A program made the position numbers and the translations under genes. From Marinobacter sp. MDS2 (GTDB lineage Bacteria; Pseudomonadota; Gammaproteobacteria; Pseudomonadales; Oleiphilaceae): a stretch of 64,000 nt of DNA. Location of the stretch: contig NZ_JAVAJF010000002.1 of NCBI RefSeq assembly GCF_030718085.1, positions 310,001-374,000 on the forward strand, given 5' to 3'. Positions 28,648-37,075 of this stretch are shown in pieces. Under the pieces are notes generated by a model. The model saw only the letters and a program-made list of their open reading frames with translations. It was not told the DNA's origin and made no database searches. The first letter of the stretch is position 1, and the number at the start of each line of letters is the position of its first letter.

Positions 28648-28681
28648 CTTGTCGTACATTGGGAGCTGGAGTCTTTGGGTT

Positions 28682-29848
28682 TTACTTGTTCAGGAACAGC
28701 TCTCTGCCGATTAGCATGCGGCGGATTTCAGACGTACCCGCTCCGATTTCGTACAGCTTGGCATCCCGCAGCAGTCGGCCAGTGGGGTATTCGTTGATGT
28801 AGCCGTTGCCGCCGAGCAGCTGGATGGAATCCAGTGCCAGTTTCGTGGCCATCTCGGCGGAGTAGAGGATGGCGCCGGCGGCGTCTTTGCGGGTGGTTTC
28901 ACCGCGGTCGGCGGACATGGCGACCATGTAGACGTAAGATTTTGCGCTGTTCATCCAGGTGTACATGTCGGCCACTTTGCCCTGTACCAGTTCGAACTCG
29001 CCGATGGCCTGGCCGAACTGTTTGCGCTCGCGGATGTAAGGCACGGTTACGTCCATGGCCGCTTGCATGATGCCCAGCGGGCCGCCCGATAGCACGAGGC
29101 GTTCGTAGTCGAGGCCGCTCATCAGTACTTTGGCGCCGTTGCCGACACCGCCGAGTACGTTTTCTTTCGGAACTTTGCAGTCCTGGAACACCAGTTCACA
29201 GGTGTTGGAACCACGCATGCCGAGTTTGTCGAGTTTTTGATGGCGGCTAAAGCCAGGGTAGTCGCGTTCTACGATGAAGGCGGTTACGCCTTTGGAGCCG
29301 CCCTTCGGATCGGTTTTGGCGTAGATAACGTAGGTGCTTGCGTCCGGGCCGTTGGTGATCCACATTTTGTTGCCGTTGAGGACGTAGTGGTTGCCTTCGT
29401 CCCGGGCGTGGAGTTTCATTGAGATTACGTCGGAGCCGGCGTTGGGTTCAGACATGGCGAGGGCACCGACGTGTTCGCCGCTGACGAGTTTGGGCAGGTA
29501 TTTCTGTTTTTGTTCTTCGGTGCCGTTACGGTGAATCTGGTTCACGCACAAGTTGGAGTGGGCACCGTAGGACAAGCCCACAGAGGCGGACGCACGGCTG
29601 ATTTCTTCCATGGCGATCACGTGCGCCAGGTAGCCCATGTCGGACCCGCCGTATTCTTCTTTGACGGTAATACCCAGCAAGCCCATGTCGCCCATTTTCC
29701 GCCACAGATCCATGGGGAATTCGTTGTTGCGGTCGATTTCTTCGGCTCGTGGAGCAATTTCCGCAGCAGCGAAGCCGTTGATCTGTTCGCGCAGCATGTC
29801 GAGGGTTTCGCCAAGGCCGAAATTAAGCTCTGAGTATTGTGATTTCAT
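28682..29848 (-). CDS. liuA: Isovaleryl-CoA dehydrogenase
   Basis: A 388-residue FAD acyl-CoA dehydrogenase that oxidises isovaleryl-CoA to 3-methylcrotonyl-CoA. It has FAD motifs [12 protein letters not shown] and WITNGPDA. The catalytic base is at Glu249 in [15 protein letters not shown], while the usual C-terminal position reads [10 protein letters not shown] without Glu. This shift is diagnostic of isovaleryl-CoA dehydrogenases. It is the first enzyme gene behind liuR. Confidence 0.96.
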   Translation of the reverse strand: MKSQYSELNFGLGETLDMLREQINGFAAAEIAPRAEEIDRNNEFPMDLWRKMGDMGLLGITVKEEYGGSDMGYLAHVIAMEEISRASASVGLSYGAHSNLCVNQIHRNGTEEQKQKYLPKLVSGEHVGALAMSEPNAGSDVISMKLHARDEGNHYVLNGNKMWITNGPDASTYVIYAKTDPKGGSKGVTAFIVERDYPGFSRHQKLDKLGMRGSNTCELVFQDCKVPKENVLGGVGNGAKVLMSGLDYERLVLSGGPLGIMQAAMDVTVPYIRERKQFGQAIGEFELVQGKVADMYTWMNSAKSYVYMVAMSADRGETTRKDAAGAILYSAEMATKLALDSIQLLGGNGYINEYPTGRLLRDAKLYEIGAGTSEIRRMLIGRELFLNK

Positions 29849-29884
29849 GGTCGGCTACCTTTTTGTTTTGATATTGGGTTTCGG

Positions 29885-30343
29885 TTATCTGCCGCTATCG
29901 GCGGCAGCATCCTCAAGTACTTGTTCGCCCTGATCGTGGGCTTCTTTCTTTTTCTTGACGTCTGCAAGCGCCTCTCGGCACCTGGCTTCCGCGTTGTCTA
30001 TTTCCATTTCGGCCATGGCGAGGTCGGCTTTTTGTTGCTCCAGATGTGCTCGCCGATCGGCCAGGATTTCCAGCATTTTCAGTAGCTGCTTCTCGTTGCC
30101 AGTGAGGGTTTCGTCCCAGAGGTCAAACAGCTCTTTGGTCTGGCCCAGAGAAAACCCCATGCGTTTGCCGCGTAGAATCAGCTTTAAGCGGACCCTGTCT
30201 TTGGTACTGAAGATACGGGTCTGGCCGCGCCGCGAAGGCTTCAGCAGGCCTTGGTCTTCATAGAAGCGGATGCTCCGGGTTGTGATGTCGAACTCTTGAG
30301 AGAGCTCGCTGATGCTGAAGGTTCGTTTGTCGCTCATGGTCAT
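29885..30343 (-). CDS. liuR: MerR-family regulator LiuR
   Basis: A 152-residue MerR protein: winged helix-turn-helix at about 8-75 (FSISELSQEFDITTRSIRFY, then EDQGLLKPSRRGQTRIF), followed by a coiled-coil dimerisation helix and a Lys/Glu-rich tail. No metal-binding Cys pair is present, as expected for an effector-type member. Its position at the head of liuABCDE and a perfect palindrome 33 bp upstream identify it as LiuR, known in proteobacteria to control leucine/isovalerate genes. In-frame ATGs at 30343 and 30337 cannot be separated. Confidence 0.92.
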   Translation of the reverse strand: MTMSDKRTFSISELSQEFDITTRSIRFYEDQGLLKPSRRGQTRIFSTKDRVRLKLILRGKRMGFSLGQTKELFDLWDETLTGNEKQLLKMLEILADRRAHLEQQKADLAMAEMEIDNAEARCREALADVKKKKEAHDQGEQVLEDAAADSGR

Positions 30344-30375
30344 TCTCGTGAGATTTTTTCTTAGGTTAGTTGAAG

Positions 30376-30391
30376 TTTACGTTAACGTAAA
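30376..30391. promoter_or_regulatory. LiuR operator upstream of liuR
   Basis: TTTACGTTAACGTAAA, a perfect 16-bp palindrome 33 bp before the liuR start. The identical sequence stands at 31624-31639. Its position is suited to autoregulation of the liu operon. Confidence 0.88.
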
Positions 30392-30478
30392 GTGTGTTCT
30401 CGGGCTAAAGCTGGATTTAAGAGATAAGCCATTGATTGGTTTGGATTGTACTTGGTTTGGGTGGGCGAGGAGAGGAGA

Positions 30479-30500
30479 TGGCACCCGTTGCCGGGTGCCA
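30479..30500 (-). terminator. Hairpin downstream of the broken acyl-CoA synthetase
   Basis: TGGCACCCG and CGGGTGCCA form a 9-bp perfect stem with a 4-nt loop, 9 bp after the stop codon on the minus strand. There is no clear U-run, so it may be a weak terminator or a 3'-end stabiliser. Confidence 0.5.
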
Positions 30501-30508
30501 AGTGTGAT

Positions 30509-31506
30509 TCAGGCTTCGCTGGATGGGTTCAGAAACTGCTCTCTCAATTTGCGCTTAAGCAGTTTACCCGCGCTGTTTTTGGGTAACTCGTCCACAAAAT
30601 GTATGTGTTTGGGGATTTTGAATCCGGCCAGTTGGGTTTTGGCATGCGCCAGAAGTGAGTCGGCATCTCGAGGGGCGCCGTCCCGAAGCACCGTGATGGC
30701 ACAGATGGCTTCGATCCACTTCTCGTCGGGCACGCCAATAACTGCTACTTCCGCCACAGACGGGTGTTGGTAAAGGGCTTCCTCAACGTCCCGGCTGGCC
30801 ACCAGGACACCGCCGGTGTTCACCACATCTTTGATGCGATCGACGATGTAGAGGTAGCCGGCGTCGTCTTGGTAGCCGAGGTCGCCCGAGTGGAACCAGC
30901 CATCTTTAAATGCTTCTGCAGTGGCTTCGGGTTTATCCCAGTAACCGATCATCAGTTGGGGGGATCGATGCACAATTTCGCCTTGCTCCCCGGGCTGGCA
31001 CTCCCGCCCTGTTACCGGATCCACGATGCGGGTCCGGACGGTTTGCAGGGGGCGCCCGGCAGAGGTGGGGCGATCTGCGTGTTCATGAGGTAGCAGGACG
31101 GTTGCCAATGGTGCGATTTCACTCTGACCGTAGCAATTATAAAGCCCCGCCTTAGGCAATTGTTCCGCGAGGTCGCGGACGATTTTCTCCGGCATGATGG
31201 ATGCGCCGTAGTAGATCTTGTACAGGTGCTGGAGTTTTGCTGAGTCAAAAAGTGGAGACTGCAGCAACGCAATCCAGACGGTCGGTGGCGCGAAGGAGGC
31301 GTTCAGCTGCTCGTTGATCAGCATGGACACAATGGCGTCTGGTGTCGGGGTGTCGATCAGCCGCGTGTAACCGCCGGTCAGGAGCATGGGCATCATGAAC
31401 ACATGCATTTGTGCTGAATGGTAAAGCGGTAAAGCCGCGAGGCAGCGATCACTCCATGGTCGTCGGTTTGGCTGCCGTTGGTCCGGCTGTTTACGGAGTC
31501 ATCCAT
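30509..31506 (-). pseudogene. Acyl-CoA synthetase pseudogene with internal deletion and frameshift
   Basis: The C-terminal ~300 residues of an AMP-forming ligase are intact (YYGASIMPEKIV, NCYGQSEIAPLA, HSGDLGYQDDAGYLYIVDR, terminal NSAGKLLKRKLREQ). Family homology continues upstream of the first possible start at 31408 (SDRCLAALPLYHSAQ) with no in-frame start codon before a TGA near 31500. An ATG at 31506 with a strong AGAGGTGG site opens a different frame (MDDSVNSRTNGSQT, then a stop after 37 codons). So about 200 residues, including the TSGTTG P-loop, appear deleted, leaving the original start out of frame. A LiuR palindrome remains upstream. Confidence 0.82.
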
Positions 31507-31623
31507 GTTCCACCTCTTTTGTTTATTGTTGTTTCTGCGAGAAAAGTCATTCCAGCTCCTTACGTTATTGGTTGTGTTAGGACTAAAGCGGGAGTTGTTT
31601 CCGGCGCTGGATTCGGGTTAATG

Positions 31624-31639
31624 TTTACGTTAACGTAAA
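31624..31639. promoter_or_regulatory. LiuR operator between pseudogene and SDR operon
   Basis: TTTACGTTAACGTAAA, identical to the liuR operator; with one more base on each side it is an 18-bp perfect palindrome. It lies in the divergent spacer, 79 bp before the SDR ATG and 118 bp before the pseudogene ATG, so it could control both directions. Confidence 0.88.
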
Positions 31640-31717
31640 CTTAAAAGCAAGCGTGCCCCGAGCGTTTCAATGCACAGGGCGCAACGTGACTAAACAAAAT
31701 AAACAGGAAAGCAGGTT

Positions 31718-32479
31718 ATGGAATTCAAAAACGTTCCGGCAATCGTGACCGGCGGAGCCTCCGGCTTGGGTGAGGGCGCGGCTCGCGCACTGGCAGCGGC
31801 GGGCTGCAAAGTGGCCATTCTGGATGTGAACAAAGAGCAGGGTGAAAAAGTGGCTGCCGAGATTGGTGGGATCTTTCTGCACTGCGATGTTTCCTCCTCG
31901 GATAGTGCTGAAGCGGCCGTCAACGCGGCCCGTGAAGCCCATGGCCCCTGCGGTGTTGCGATCAGCTGTGCCGGTATTGGCCCCGCTGAAAAAATTCTGG
32001 GCCGCGAAGGCGTGATGCCGCTGGAAAACTTTAATCGGGTAATCCAGGTGAACCTGATCGGCACCTTCAACATTCTTCGGTTGGCCGCAGCCGATATGGC
32101 GCAGCGCGAGCCTAACGCCGATGGCGAGCGCGGGGTGATCATCAATACCGCGTCGGTTGCTGCATATGAAGGACAGATTGGCCAGGCGGCCTACAGCGCA
32201 TCCAAAGGTGGCGTGGTGGCGTTGACGCTGCAATCCGCTCGCGAACTGGCGCGGGAAGGTGTCCGGGTGAACACCATTGCACCGGGCTTGTTCATGACAC
32301 CCATGCTGGCGGGCATGCCGCAGGAAGTTCAGGACAGCCTCGCGGCAACGCTGCCGTTCCCGAAACGTCTGGGCAAGCCCGAAGAGTTCGGCATGATGGT
32401 CGATCAAATGGTACGAAACCCGTTGCTGAACGGTGAAGTTGTTCGGTTGGACTGCGCTTTGCGTATGGCGCCGCGATAA
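31718..32479 (+). CDS. Short-chain dehydrogenase, 3-hydroxy-2-methylbutyryl-CoA dehydrogenase-like (HSD10 type)
   Basis: A 253-residue classical SDR. NAD-binding TGGASGLGEG near 11-20, structural SCAGIG, and the catalytic YSASK with Ser upstream in INTASVAAYEG. The pattern (ASVAAYEGQIGQAAYSASKG and the C-terminal FPKRLGKPEEFGMMV) is that of HSD17B10-like 3-hydroxyacyl-CoA dehydrogenases, which act on the isoleucine intermediate 2-methyl-3-hydroxybutyryl-CoA. A LiuR operator upstream, an acyl-CoA dehydrogenase behind it and a thiolase further on support an isoleucine role. Confidence 0.9.
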   Translation: MEFKNVPAIVTGGASGLGEGAARALAAAGCKVAILDVNKEQGEKVAAEIGGIFLHCDVSSSDSAEAAVNAAREAHGPCGVAISCAGIGPAEKILGREGVMPLENFNRVIQVNLIGTFNILRLAAADMAQREPNADGERGVIINTASVAAYEGQIGQAAYSASKGGVVALTLQSARELAREGVRVNTIAPGLFMTPMLAGMPQEVQDSLAATLPFPKRLGKPEEFGMMVDQMVRNPLLNGEVVRLDCALRMAPR

Positions 32480-32502
32480 AACAATAACCACAGGTGACAA
32501 GT

Positions 32503-33651
32503 ATGACGAACCCTGTTGATCAAGAAGAGCTGAACCTGTTCCGGGACTCGGTGATCAAAGCGCTGGAAACCGAAGTTGCGCCGCATTACGAAGCTTGGGA
32601 AAAGAATGGCATTGTGCCGCGGGAGTTGTGGAACACCTTGGGCCAAGCCGGCATGTTGTGTGTTGATGTGCCCGAAGACTGTGGCGGTTGCGGTGCGCCT
32701 TTTCAATATTCCGTGGTCGTCGGCGAAGAGCTGGCTCGGTTGGGCTTTGGTGCGCTTTCCACCAACGTGATGGTGCATTCCGACATCGTAGCGCCGTACC
32801 TTTCTCACATCGGCAACGACGAGCAAAAGCAGCAGTGGCTACCCAAGATGGTGTCCGGTGAAGCTGTGGGTGCCATCGCCATGACCGAACCCGGCGCAGG
32901 CAGCGACTTGCAGGCGATTCGCACCAGTGCGGCCAAAGAGGGCGACGAGTACGTGCTGAACGGCTCCAAGACCTTCATCACCAATGGCCAACACGCCGAC
33001 ATGGTGATCGTTGCTGCGAAAACCGATCCCAGCGCCGGTGCCAAGGGTATTAGCCTGTTTCTGGTCGATACCGCGTTACCGGGATTCAGCCGTGGCCAGA
33101 ACATCGACAAGATCGGCCAACATTCGGGCGACACGTCCGAGCTGTTCTTCTCGGATATGCGCATTCCCGCTTCCGCTTTGCTAGGTGAGGAAGGCAAGGG
33201 GTTTGCCTACCTGATGCGTGAATTGCCCCGTGAGCGCCTGGTAATCGGTGCATTGGGTGTTGCCGCTGCTCGCGGTTCGTTGGATATGACCATCCAATAC
33301 ACTCAGGAACGGGAGCTGTTCGGCCAGAAGCTGAGCCAGCTTCAGAACACCCGTTTCGAAATTGCCCGGATGGAAACCGATTATCGCATCAACAAGGCCT
33401 TCGTGGATCAGTGCATTCGCCAGTACGAGGCCGGCGAGCTGGATGCGCCTACTGCTTCCATGGCGAAGTACAGCGCTACGGAAATGCAGTGTCGCGTGGC
33501 AGACGGCTGTTTGCAGCTGTTTGGCGGTTACGGTTACACCACTGAGTATCCGATTTCGCGGAACTTTATTGATGCGCGGGTGCAGCGTATTTATGGCGGC
33601 ACATCTGAGGTAATGAAAGAGATTATTGCCCGTTCGGTGCTGGGGCGCTGA
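32503..33651 (+). CDS. Acyl-CoA dehydrogenase with Glu in the IVD-type position
   Basis: A 382-residue acyl-CoA dehydrogenase. FAD/substrate motifs AIAMTEPGAGSDL and FITNGQHADM and C-terminal LFGGYGYTTEYPISR are intact. The usual catalytic Glu is Gly (RIYGGTSEVM), and a Glu244 in LPRERLVIG occupies the alternative site used by isovaleryl- and long-chain enzymes. The substrate may be 2-methylbutyryl-CoA by operon context or a longer acyl-CoA. The ATG at 32503 follows AGGTG; a GTG at 32494 is an alternative. AACAATAA lies at 32480-32487. Confidence 0.9.
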   Translation: MTNPVDQEELNLFRDSVIKALETEVAPHYEAWEKNGIVPRELWNTLGQAGMLCVDVPEDCGGCGAPFQYSVVVGEELARLGFGALSTNVMVHSDIVAPYLSHIGNDEQKQQWLPKMVSGEAVGAIAMTEPGAGSDLQAIRTSAAKEGDEYVLNGSKTFITNGQHADMVIVAAKTDPSAGAKGISLFLVDTALPGFSRGQNIDKIGQHSGDTSELFFSDMRIPASALLGEEGKGFAYLMRELPRERLVIGALGVAAARGSLDMTIQYTQERELFGQKLSQLQNTRFEIARMETDYRINKAFVDQCIRQYEAGELDAPTASMAKYSATEMQCRVADGCLQLFGGYGYTTEYPISRNFIDARVQRIYGGTSEVMKEIIARSVLGR

Positions 33652-33676
33652 GGGCGTTCTGTTGGTTGGGTTTGGG

Positions 33677-33790
33677 CTCCTAGCCTTTGAGGTGTGCGGG
33701 CGGGTACGCGGGGTATGGGGTGTTTTTCTTCTGGGAAAAATAACTCGCTTCGCTCAGACATCTTTTTCCCTGCCAGAAAAGCACCCCACA
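33677..33790 (+). repeat. Extragenic hairpin repeat, copy A
   Basis: A CTCCTAGCCT box, a GCGGGCGGG box, then a long stem: TGGGGTGTTTTTCT (33717) pairs with AGAAAAGCACCCCA (33775), and GGGAAAAA (33733) with TTTTTCCC (33763). The apical 22-nt loop (33741-33762, core CTCGCTTCGCTCAG) is identical in reverse complement to that of copy C. Confidence 0.85.
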
Positions 33791-33860
33791 CCCCCCCTAC
33801 CGACGGGCAGCACAGGAATAGTAAATTTTCCGGTGAACCCGCCAATGCCCGTCGGCGCGG

Positions 33861-33957
33861 GGTGGTCTTTTCATTTTTTGCCAGAAAATGATGTCTGAGC
33901 GAAGCGAGTTCTTTTTCAAAAAAAATGAAAAGGCCAGCGCGCAAGCCCGCCCGCACA
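33861..33957 (-). repeat. Extragenic hairpin repeat, copy B
   Basis: Opposite orientation to copy A. It has the same loop core (33890-33910, CTGAGCGAAGCGAG) but different arms: CTTTTCATTTTTTG (33867-33880) pairs with CAAAAAAAATGAAAAG (33917-33932), allowing a small bulge. The GCGGGCGGG box lies at the far right in complement. Confidence 0.82.
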
Positions 33958-34060
33958 ACAGGAAGTCTGGGAGCGGAAATCGGGCCTGACGAACAATGAA
34001 TGAGCTATTGATCAGGTTTTGTTAGCCGAATTTTATTCATTACTAAGGAGAACAACACTC

Positions 34061-35239
34061 ATGAACAACGATGTCGTAATAGCAGGCTCGGCTCGAACAC
34101 CGATGGGCGGCATGATGGGCTCTTTGAGCTCAGTACGTTCCCCTGAACTGGGCGCTATCTCCATCAAGGCGGCCATTGAACGGTCCGGATTGCAGCCGGC
34201 CGATATTCAGGAAGTGATCATGGGGTGCGTGCTGCCGGGTGGGTTGGGGCAGGCTCCTGCGCGCCAGGCTTCTCGTGCTTCTGGCATTCCGGATAGCTCG
34301 GGCTGCACCACCATCAACAAAATGTGCGGCTCAGGTATGCAGGCCGTGATCATGGCTCACGACCAAATCAAAGCCGGCACCAACAACTTCATGATTGCTG
34401 GCGGCATGGAGAACATGAGCCAGGCACCATACCTGTTGCCCAAAGCCCGCGCAGGTATGCGCATGGGGCATGGTCAGGTGATGGACAGCATGTTCCTGGA
34501 TGGTCTGGAAGACGCCTATGAAGGTGGTCTGATGGGCGTATTCGCCCAGCGCACGGCCGATAAGTTCAACATCACTCGCGAAAACATGGACGCGTTTGCG
34601 ATCGGGTCACTGCAGAAAGCGTTGGCCGCAATTGAGAATGGCTGGTTCCGCGATGAGATTACGTCGGTTACTGTCTCTGGCCGCGGCGGTGATACCGAAG
34701 TGGATACGGATGAACAGCCCGGTAATGCCAAGCCGGAGAAAATTCCCCATCTGAAGCCTGCGTTTGCCAAAGATGGCTCGGTAACGGCAGCGAATTCCAG
34801 TTCTATCAGTGACGGTGCGTCTGCGTTGGTGCTGGCTTCGTCGGCTGAAGCCGAGGCACGTGGCCTGACACCTCAAGCCCGGATTGTCGCCCATGCAACC
34901 CATGCGCGGTTGCCCGCTGAATTTACCTTGGCGCCGATTGGTTCTATCGAAAAGGTGCTGGCGAAAGCAGGCTGGAGCGTAGACGACGTTGATCTATTTG
35001 AAATCAACGAAGCCTTTGCGGTGGTTACGCTGGCGGCGATCAACGAGCTGAATCTGCCGGCCGAAAAGGTCAACGTTCACGGCGGCGCTTGTGCACTGGG
35101 GCATCCGATTGGGTCTTCCGGTTCCCGCATTCTGATCACCTTGATCAATGCACTGAAACAGCGTGGCCTCAAGCGTGGTGTGGCATCACTGTGTATTGGT
35201 GGTGGCGAAGGAACGGCCGTAGCGGTTGAGCTGATTTAA
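34061..35239 (+). CDS. Acetyl-CoA acyltransferase (thiolase)
   Basis: A 392-residue thiolase: nucleophile Cys89 in INKMCGSGMQAV, His348 in CALGHPIGSSG and Cys378 in LCIGGGEG are all present. It cleaves or forms acetoacetyl-CoA or 2-methylacetoacetyl-CoA. After the SDR and acyl-CoA dehydrogenase it fits the last step of isoleucine degradation or the use of acetoacetyl-CoA. The ATG at 34061 has AAGGAG 10 nt upstream; the in-frame ATG at 34019 adds 14 atypical residues. The 409-bp spacer suggests its own promoter. Confidence 0.94.
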   Translation: MNNDVVIAGSARTPMGGMMGSLSSVRSPELGAISIKAAIERSGLQPADIQEVIMGCVLPGGLGQAPARQASRASGIPDSSGCTTINKMCGSGMQAVIMAHDQIKAGTNNFMIAGGMENMSQAPYLLPKARAGMRMGHGQVMDSMFLDGLEDAYEGGLMGVFAQRTADKFNITRENMDAFAIGSLQKALAAIENGWFRDEITSVTVSGRGGDTEVDTDEQPGNAKPEKIPHLKPAFAKDGSVTAANSSSISDGASALVLASSAEAEARGLTPQARIVAHATHARLPAEFTLAPIGSIEKVLAKAGWSVDDVDLFEINEAFAVVTLAAINELNLPAEKVNVHGGACALGHPIGSSGSRILITLINALKQRGLKRGVASLCIGGGEGTAVAVELI

Positions 35240-35246
35240 AGAAGAG

Positions 35247-35273
35247 TGGCCGGACGCAGGACACGTCCGGCCA
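35247..35273. terminator. Terminator between convergent thiolase and ilvD
   Basis: TGGCCGGACG and CGTCCGGCCA form a perfect 10-bp stem with a 7-nt loop, 8 bp after the thiolase stop and 16 bp from the ilvD stop. T/A runs are short on both sides, but its position makes termination likely. Confidence 0.75.
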
Positions 35274-35288
35274 TTTAGCCGTGCAGGG

Positions 35289-36965
35289 TTACGGCAGGTC
35301 AGTGACTGCGCCGGTAGACGCTGAACTCACCGTCCGGGCGTATTTCGCCAACACACCGCGAGTGACTCTGGGCTCTGGCGCCTTCCAGGCCTTGCGCCGT
35401 TTCTCCATTTCTTCTTCAGGGATCTCCAGAACAATGGAGTTGTTTACCGCATCAATGGTGATGGTGTCGCCTTCCTCCACCAATGCGATTGGGCCACCGA
35501 CCGCGGCTTCCGGAGTGATGTGCCCGACCACGAAACCGTGGCTACCACCTGAAAAGCGACCATCGGTAATCAACGCCACATCACTGCCCAAACCGCGGCC
35601 CATAATGGCCGAAGTGGGGCTTAGCATTTCACGCATACCCGGGCCGCCTTTGGGGCCTTCGTAACGGATAACCAGCACATCCCCGGCAACGACGCTGCCA
35701 TCCAGAATGCGTTCTTGGGCTTCCTCTTCGGAATGAAACACCCGCGCCCGGCCTGAGAAGTGCGTGCCTTCTTTACCGGTGATTTTCGCCACCGAGCCTT
35801 CCGGTGCCAGGTTGCCATACAAAATGCGCAGATGGCTGTCGGCTTTCACCGGATTCTCGAAGGCCCGGATAATCTGCTGATCTTCGGGGTAAGGTGTGAC
35901 GCTTGCCAGGTTCTCCGCCAGTGTTTTCCCCGTCACCGTCATGCAATCGCCGTGCAGCATACCGCGATCCAACAGCATCTTCATGAGCGGCTGAATACCG
36001 CCAATGGCCACCAGCTCAGACATCATGTAATGGCCTGACGGGCGCAGATCAGCGAGCACAGGAACGTTTTTGCCGATCCGGACAAAGTCATCCAAAGACA
36101 ACTCAACACCCACCGTACTCGCCATACCTAATAAGTGCAGCACGGCATTGGTGGAGCCGCCCAAAGTAATCACCACGGTGATGGCGTTCTCAAAGGCTTC
36201 GCGCGTCATGATGTCCGACGGTTTGATGTCTGCGTCCAGCAGTTTCAAAACCGCTTCGCCGGCCGCTTCACAGTCAGCCAGTTTGTTGTTGGACACTGCG
36301 TTTTGGGCCGAGCTGCCTGGCAAACTCATCCCCATGGCCTCAATTGCCGAGGCCATGGTATTCGCGGTGTACATACCGCCACAGGACCCGGCCCCGGGAA
36401 TCGCCGTTTCCTCGATCTGCTTCACCTCAATCAGATCCATCTTGCCCTGAGCGTGTGCACCCACCGCTTCAAAAACAGAAATAATGTCGGTGTGATTCTC
36501 GCCCGGCTGAATCGTCCCGCCATAGACAAACACCGACGGCCGGTTCAATCGCGCCAGCCCCATTAAACAGCCGGGCATGTTTTTGTCACACCCGCCAATG
36601 GCCACCAGCCCGTCAAAACCTTCACAACCGGCCACCGTCTCAATGGAATCTGCAATCACCTCCCGGGAAACCAGAGAATACTTCATACCCTCCGTCCCGT
36701 TGGCGATCCCGTCTGACACCGTGATGGTATTAAAAATCAAACTCTTACCACCGGCCTGATCCGCCCCCTTGGCAGCCTCACGGGCCAGCCCGTCAATGTG
36801 CATATTACAAGGCGTAAGATTGCTCCAGGTAGAAGCAATCCCGATCTGAGGCTTCCGAAAATCCGCATCCTCAAACCCCACAGCCCGCAACATAGCCCGG
36901 CTGGCAGACTTATTGATGCCATCTACCACCGGTGCAGAATAGCGACGACGTTTATCCGTAGCCAT
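35289..36965 (-). CDS. ilvD: Dihydroxy-acid dehydratase
   Basis: A 558-residue Fe-S dehydratase that makes 2-oxoisovalerate and 2-oxo-3-methylvalerate from the dihydroxy acids, the shared third step of Val/Ile synthesis. Cluster ligands are visible: Cys53 (NLTPCNMH), Cys126 ([10 protein letters not shown]) and Cys195 ([10 protein letters not shown]). The length of about 560 is that of the shorter IlvD group, commonly [2Fe-2S]. The ATG at 36965 has AAGGA 8 nt upstream; the ATG at 36974 lies in that site. It follows ilvM after 247 bp containing hairpin repeat C. Confidence 0.96.
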   Translation of the reverse strand: MATDKRRRYSAPVVDGINKSASRAMLRAVGFEDADFRKPQIGIASTWSNLTPCNMHIDGLAREAAKGADQAGGKSLIFNTITVSDGIANGTEGMKYSLVSREVIADSIETVAGCEGFDGLVAIGGCDKNMPGCLMGLARLNRPSVFVYGGTIQPGENHTDIISVFEAVGAHAQGKMDLIEVKQIEETAIPGAGSCGGMYTANTMASAIEAMGMSLPGSSAQNAVSNNKLADCEAAGEAVLKLLDADIKPSDIMTREAFENAITVVITLGGSTNAVLHLLGMASTVGVELSLDDFVRIGKNVPVLADLRPSGHYMMSELVAIGGIQPLMKMLLDRGMLHGDCMTVTGKTLAENLASVTPYPEDQQIIRAFENPVKADSHLRILYGNLAPEGSVAKITGKEGTHFSGRARVFHSEEEAQERILDGSVVAGDVLVIRYEGPKGGPGMREMLSPTSAIMGRGLGSDVALITDGRFSGGSHGFVVGHITPEAAVGGPIALVEEGDTITIDAVNNSIVLEIPEEEMEKRRKAWKAPEPRVTRGVLAKYARTVSSASTGAVTDLP

Positions 36966-37075
36966 GAACCCCATCCTTATAAGTTAGAAATCGAAAACGG
37001 TAGACACCAGAGAACACCACATAGCAACCAAGTGCAACCGTCCACCACGGCCTATCCCCAAAAGGTCCGCCGGTA

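Larger units (their letters stand above)
33652..34060. other. 409-bp gene-free spacer holding two inverted hairpin repeats
   Basis: No real gene lies between the acyl-CoA dehydrogenase and the thiolase. The stretch holds hairpin repeats A (33677-33790) and B (33861-33957) facing each other. They are enclosed by TGTGCGGGCGGG (33693) and CCCGCCCGCACA (33946), with an extra 10-bp inverted pair CCGACGGGCA/TGCCCGTCGG between them (33800-33809, 33846-33855). The thiolase leader with AAGGAG follows at 34045. Short peptides read from it (SERSELFF type) are artefacts of the repeat. Confidence 0.75.

Noticed and set aside
26905..28659. Longer liuB starting at 28659
   Set aside because: The extra 49 residues are translated from the 26-bp inverted repeat; the remaining 535 residues match the family length.
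33717..33788. Treating hairpin A as a simple Rho-independent terminator of the acyl-CoA dehydrogenase
   Set aside because: No U-run follows the outer stem, the loop of about 22 nt is conserved in all copies, and another copy lies inside an operon; a plain terminator would not conserve its loop.
33591..33956. Short frames reading SERSELFF-type peptides at the hairpin repeats (also near 37111)
   Set aside because: They are translations of the repeated loop sequence, occur in both orientations and have no ribosome binding site.
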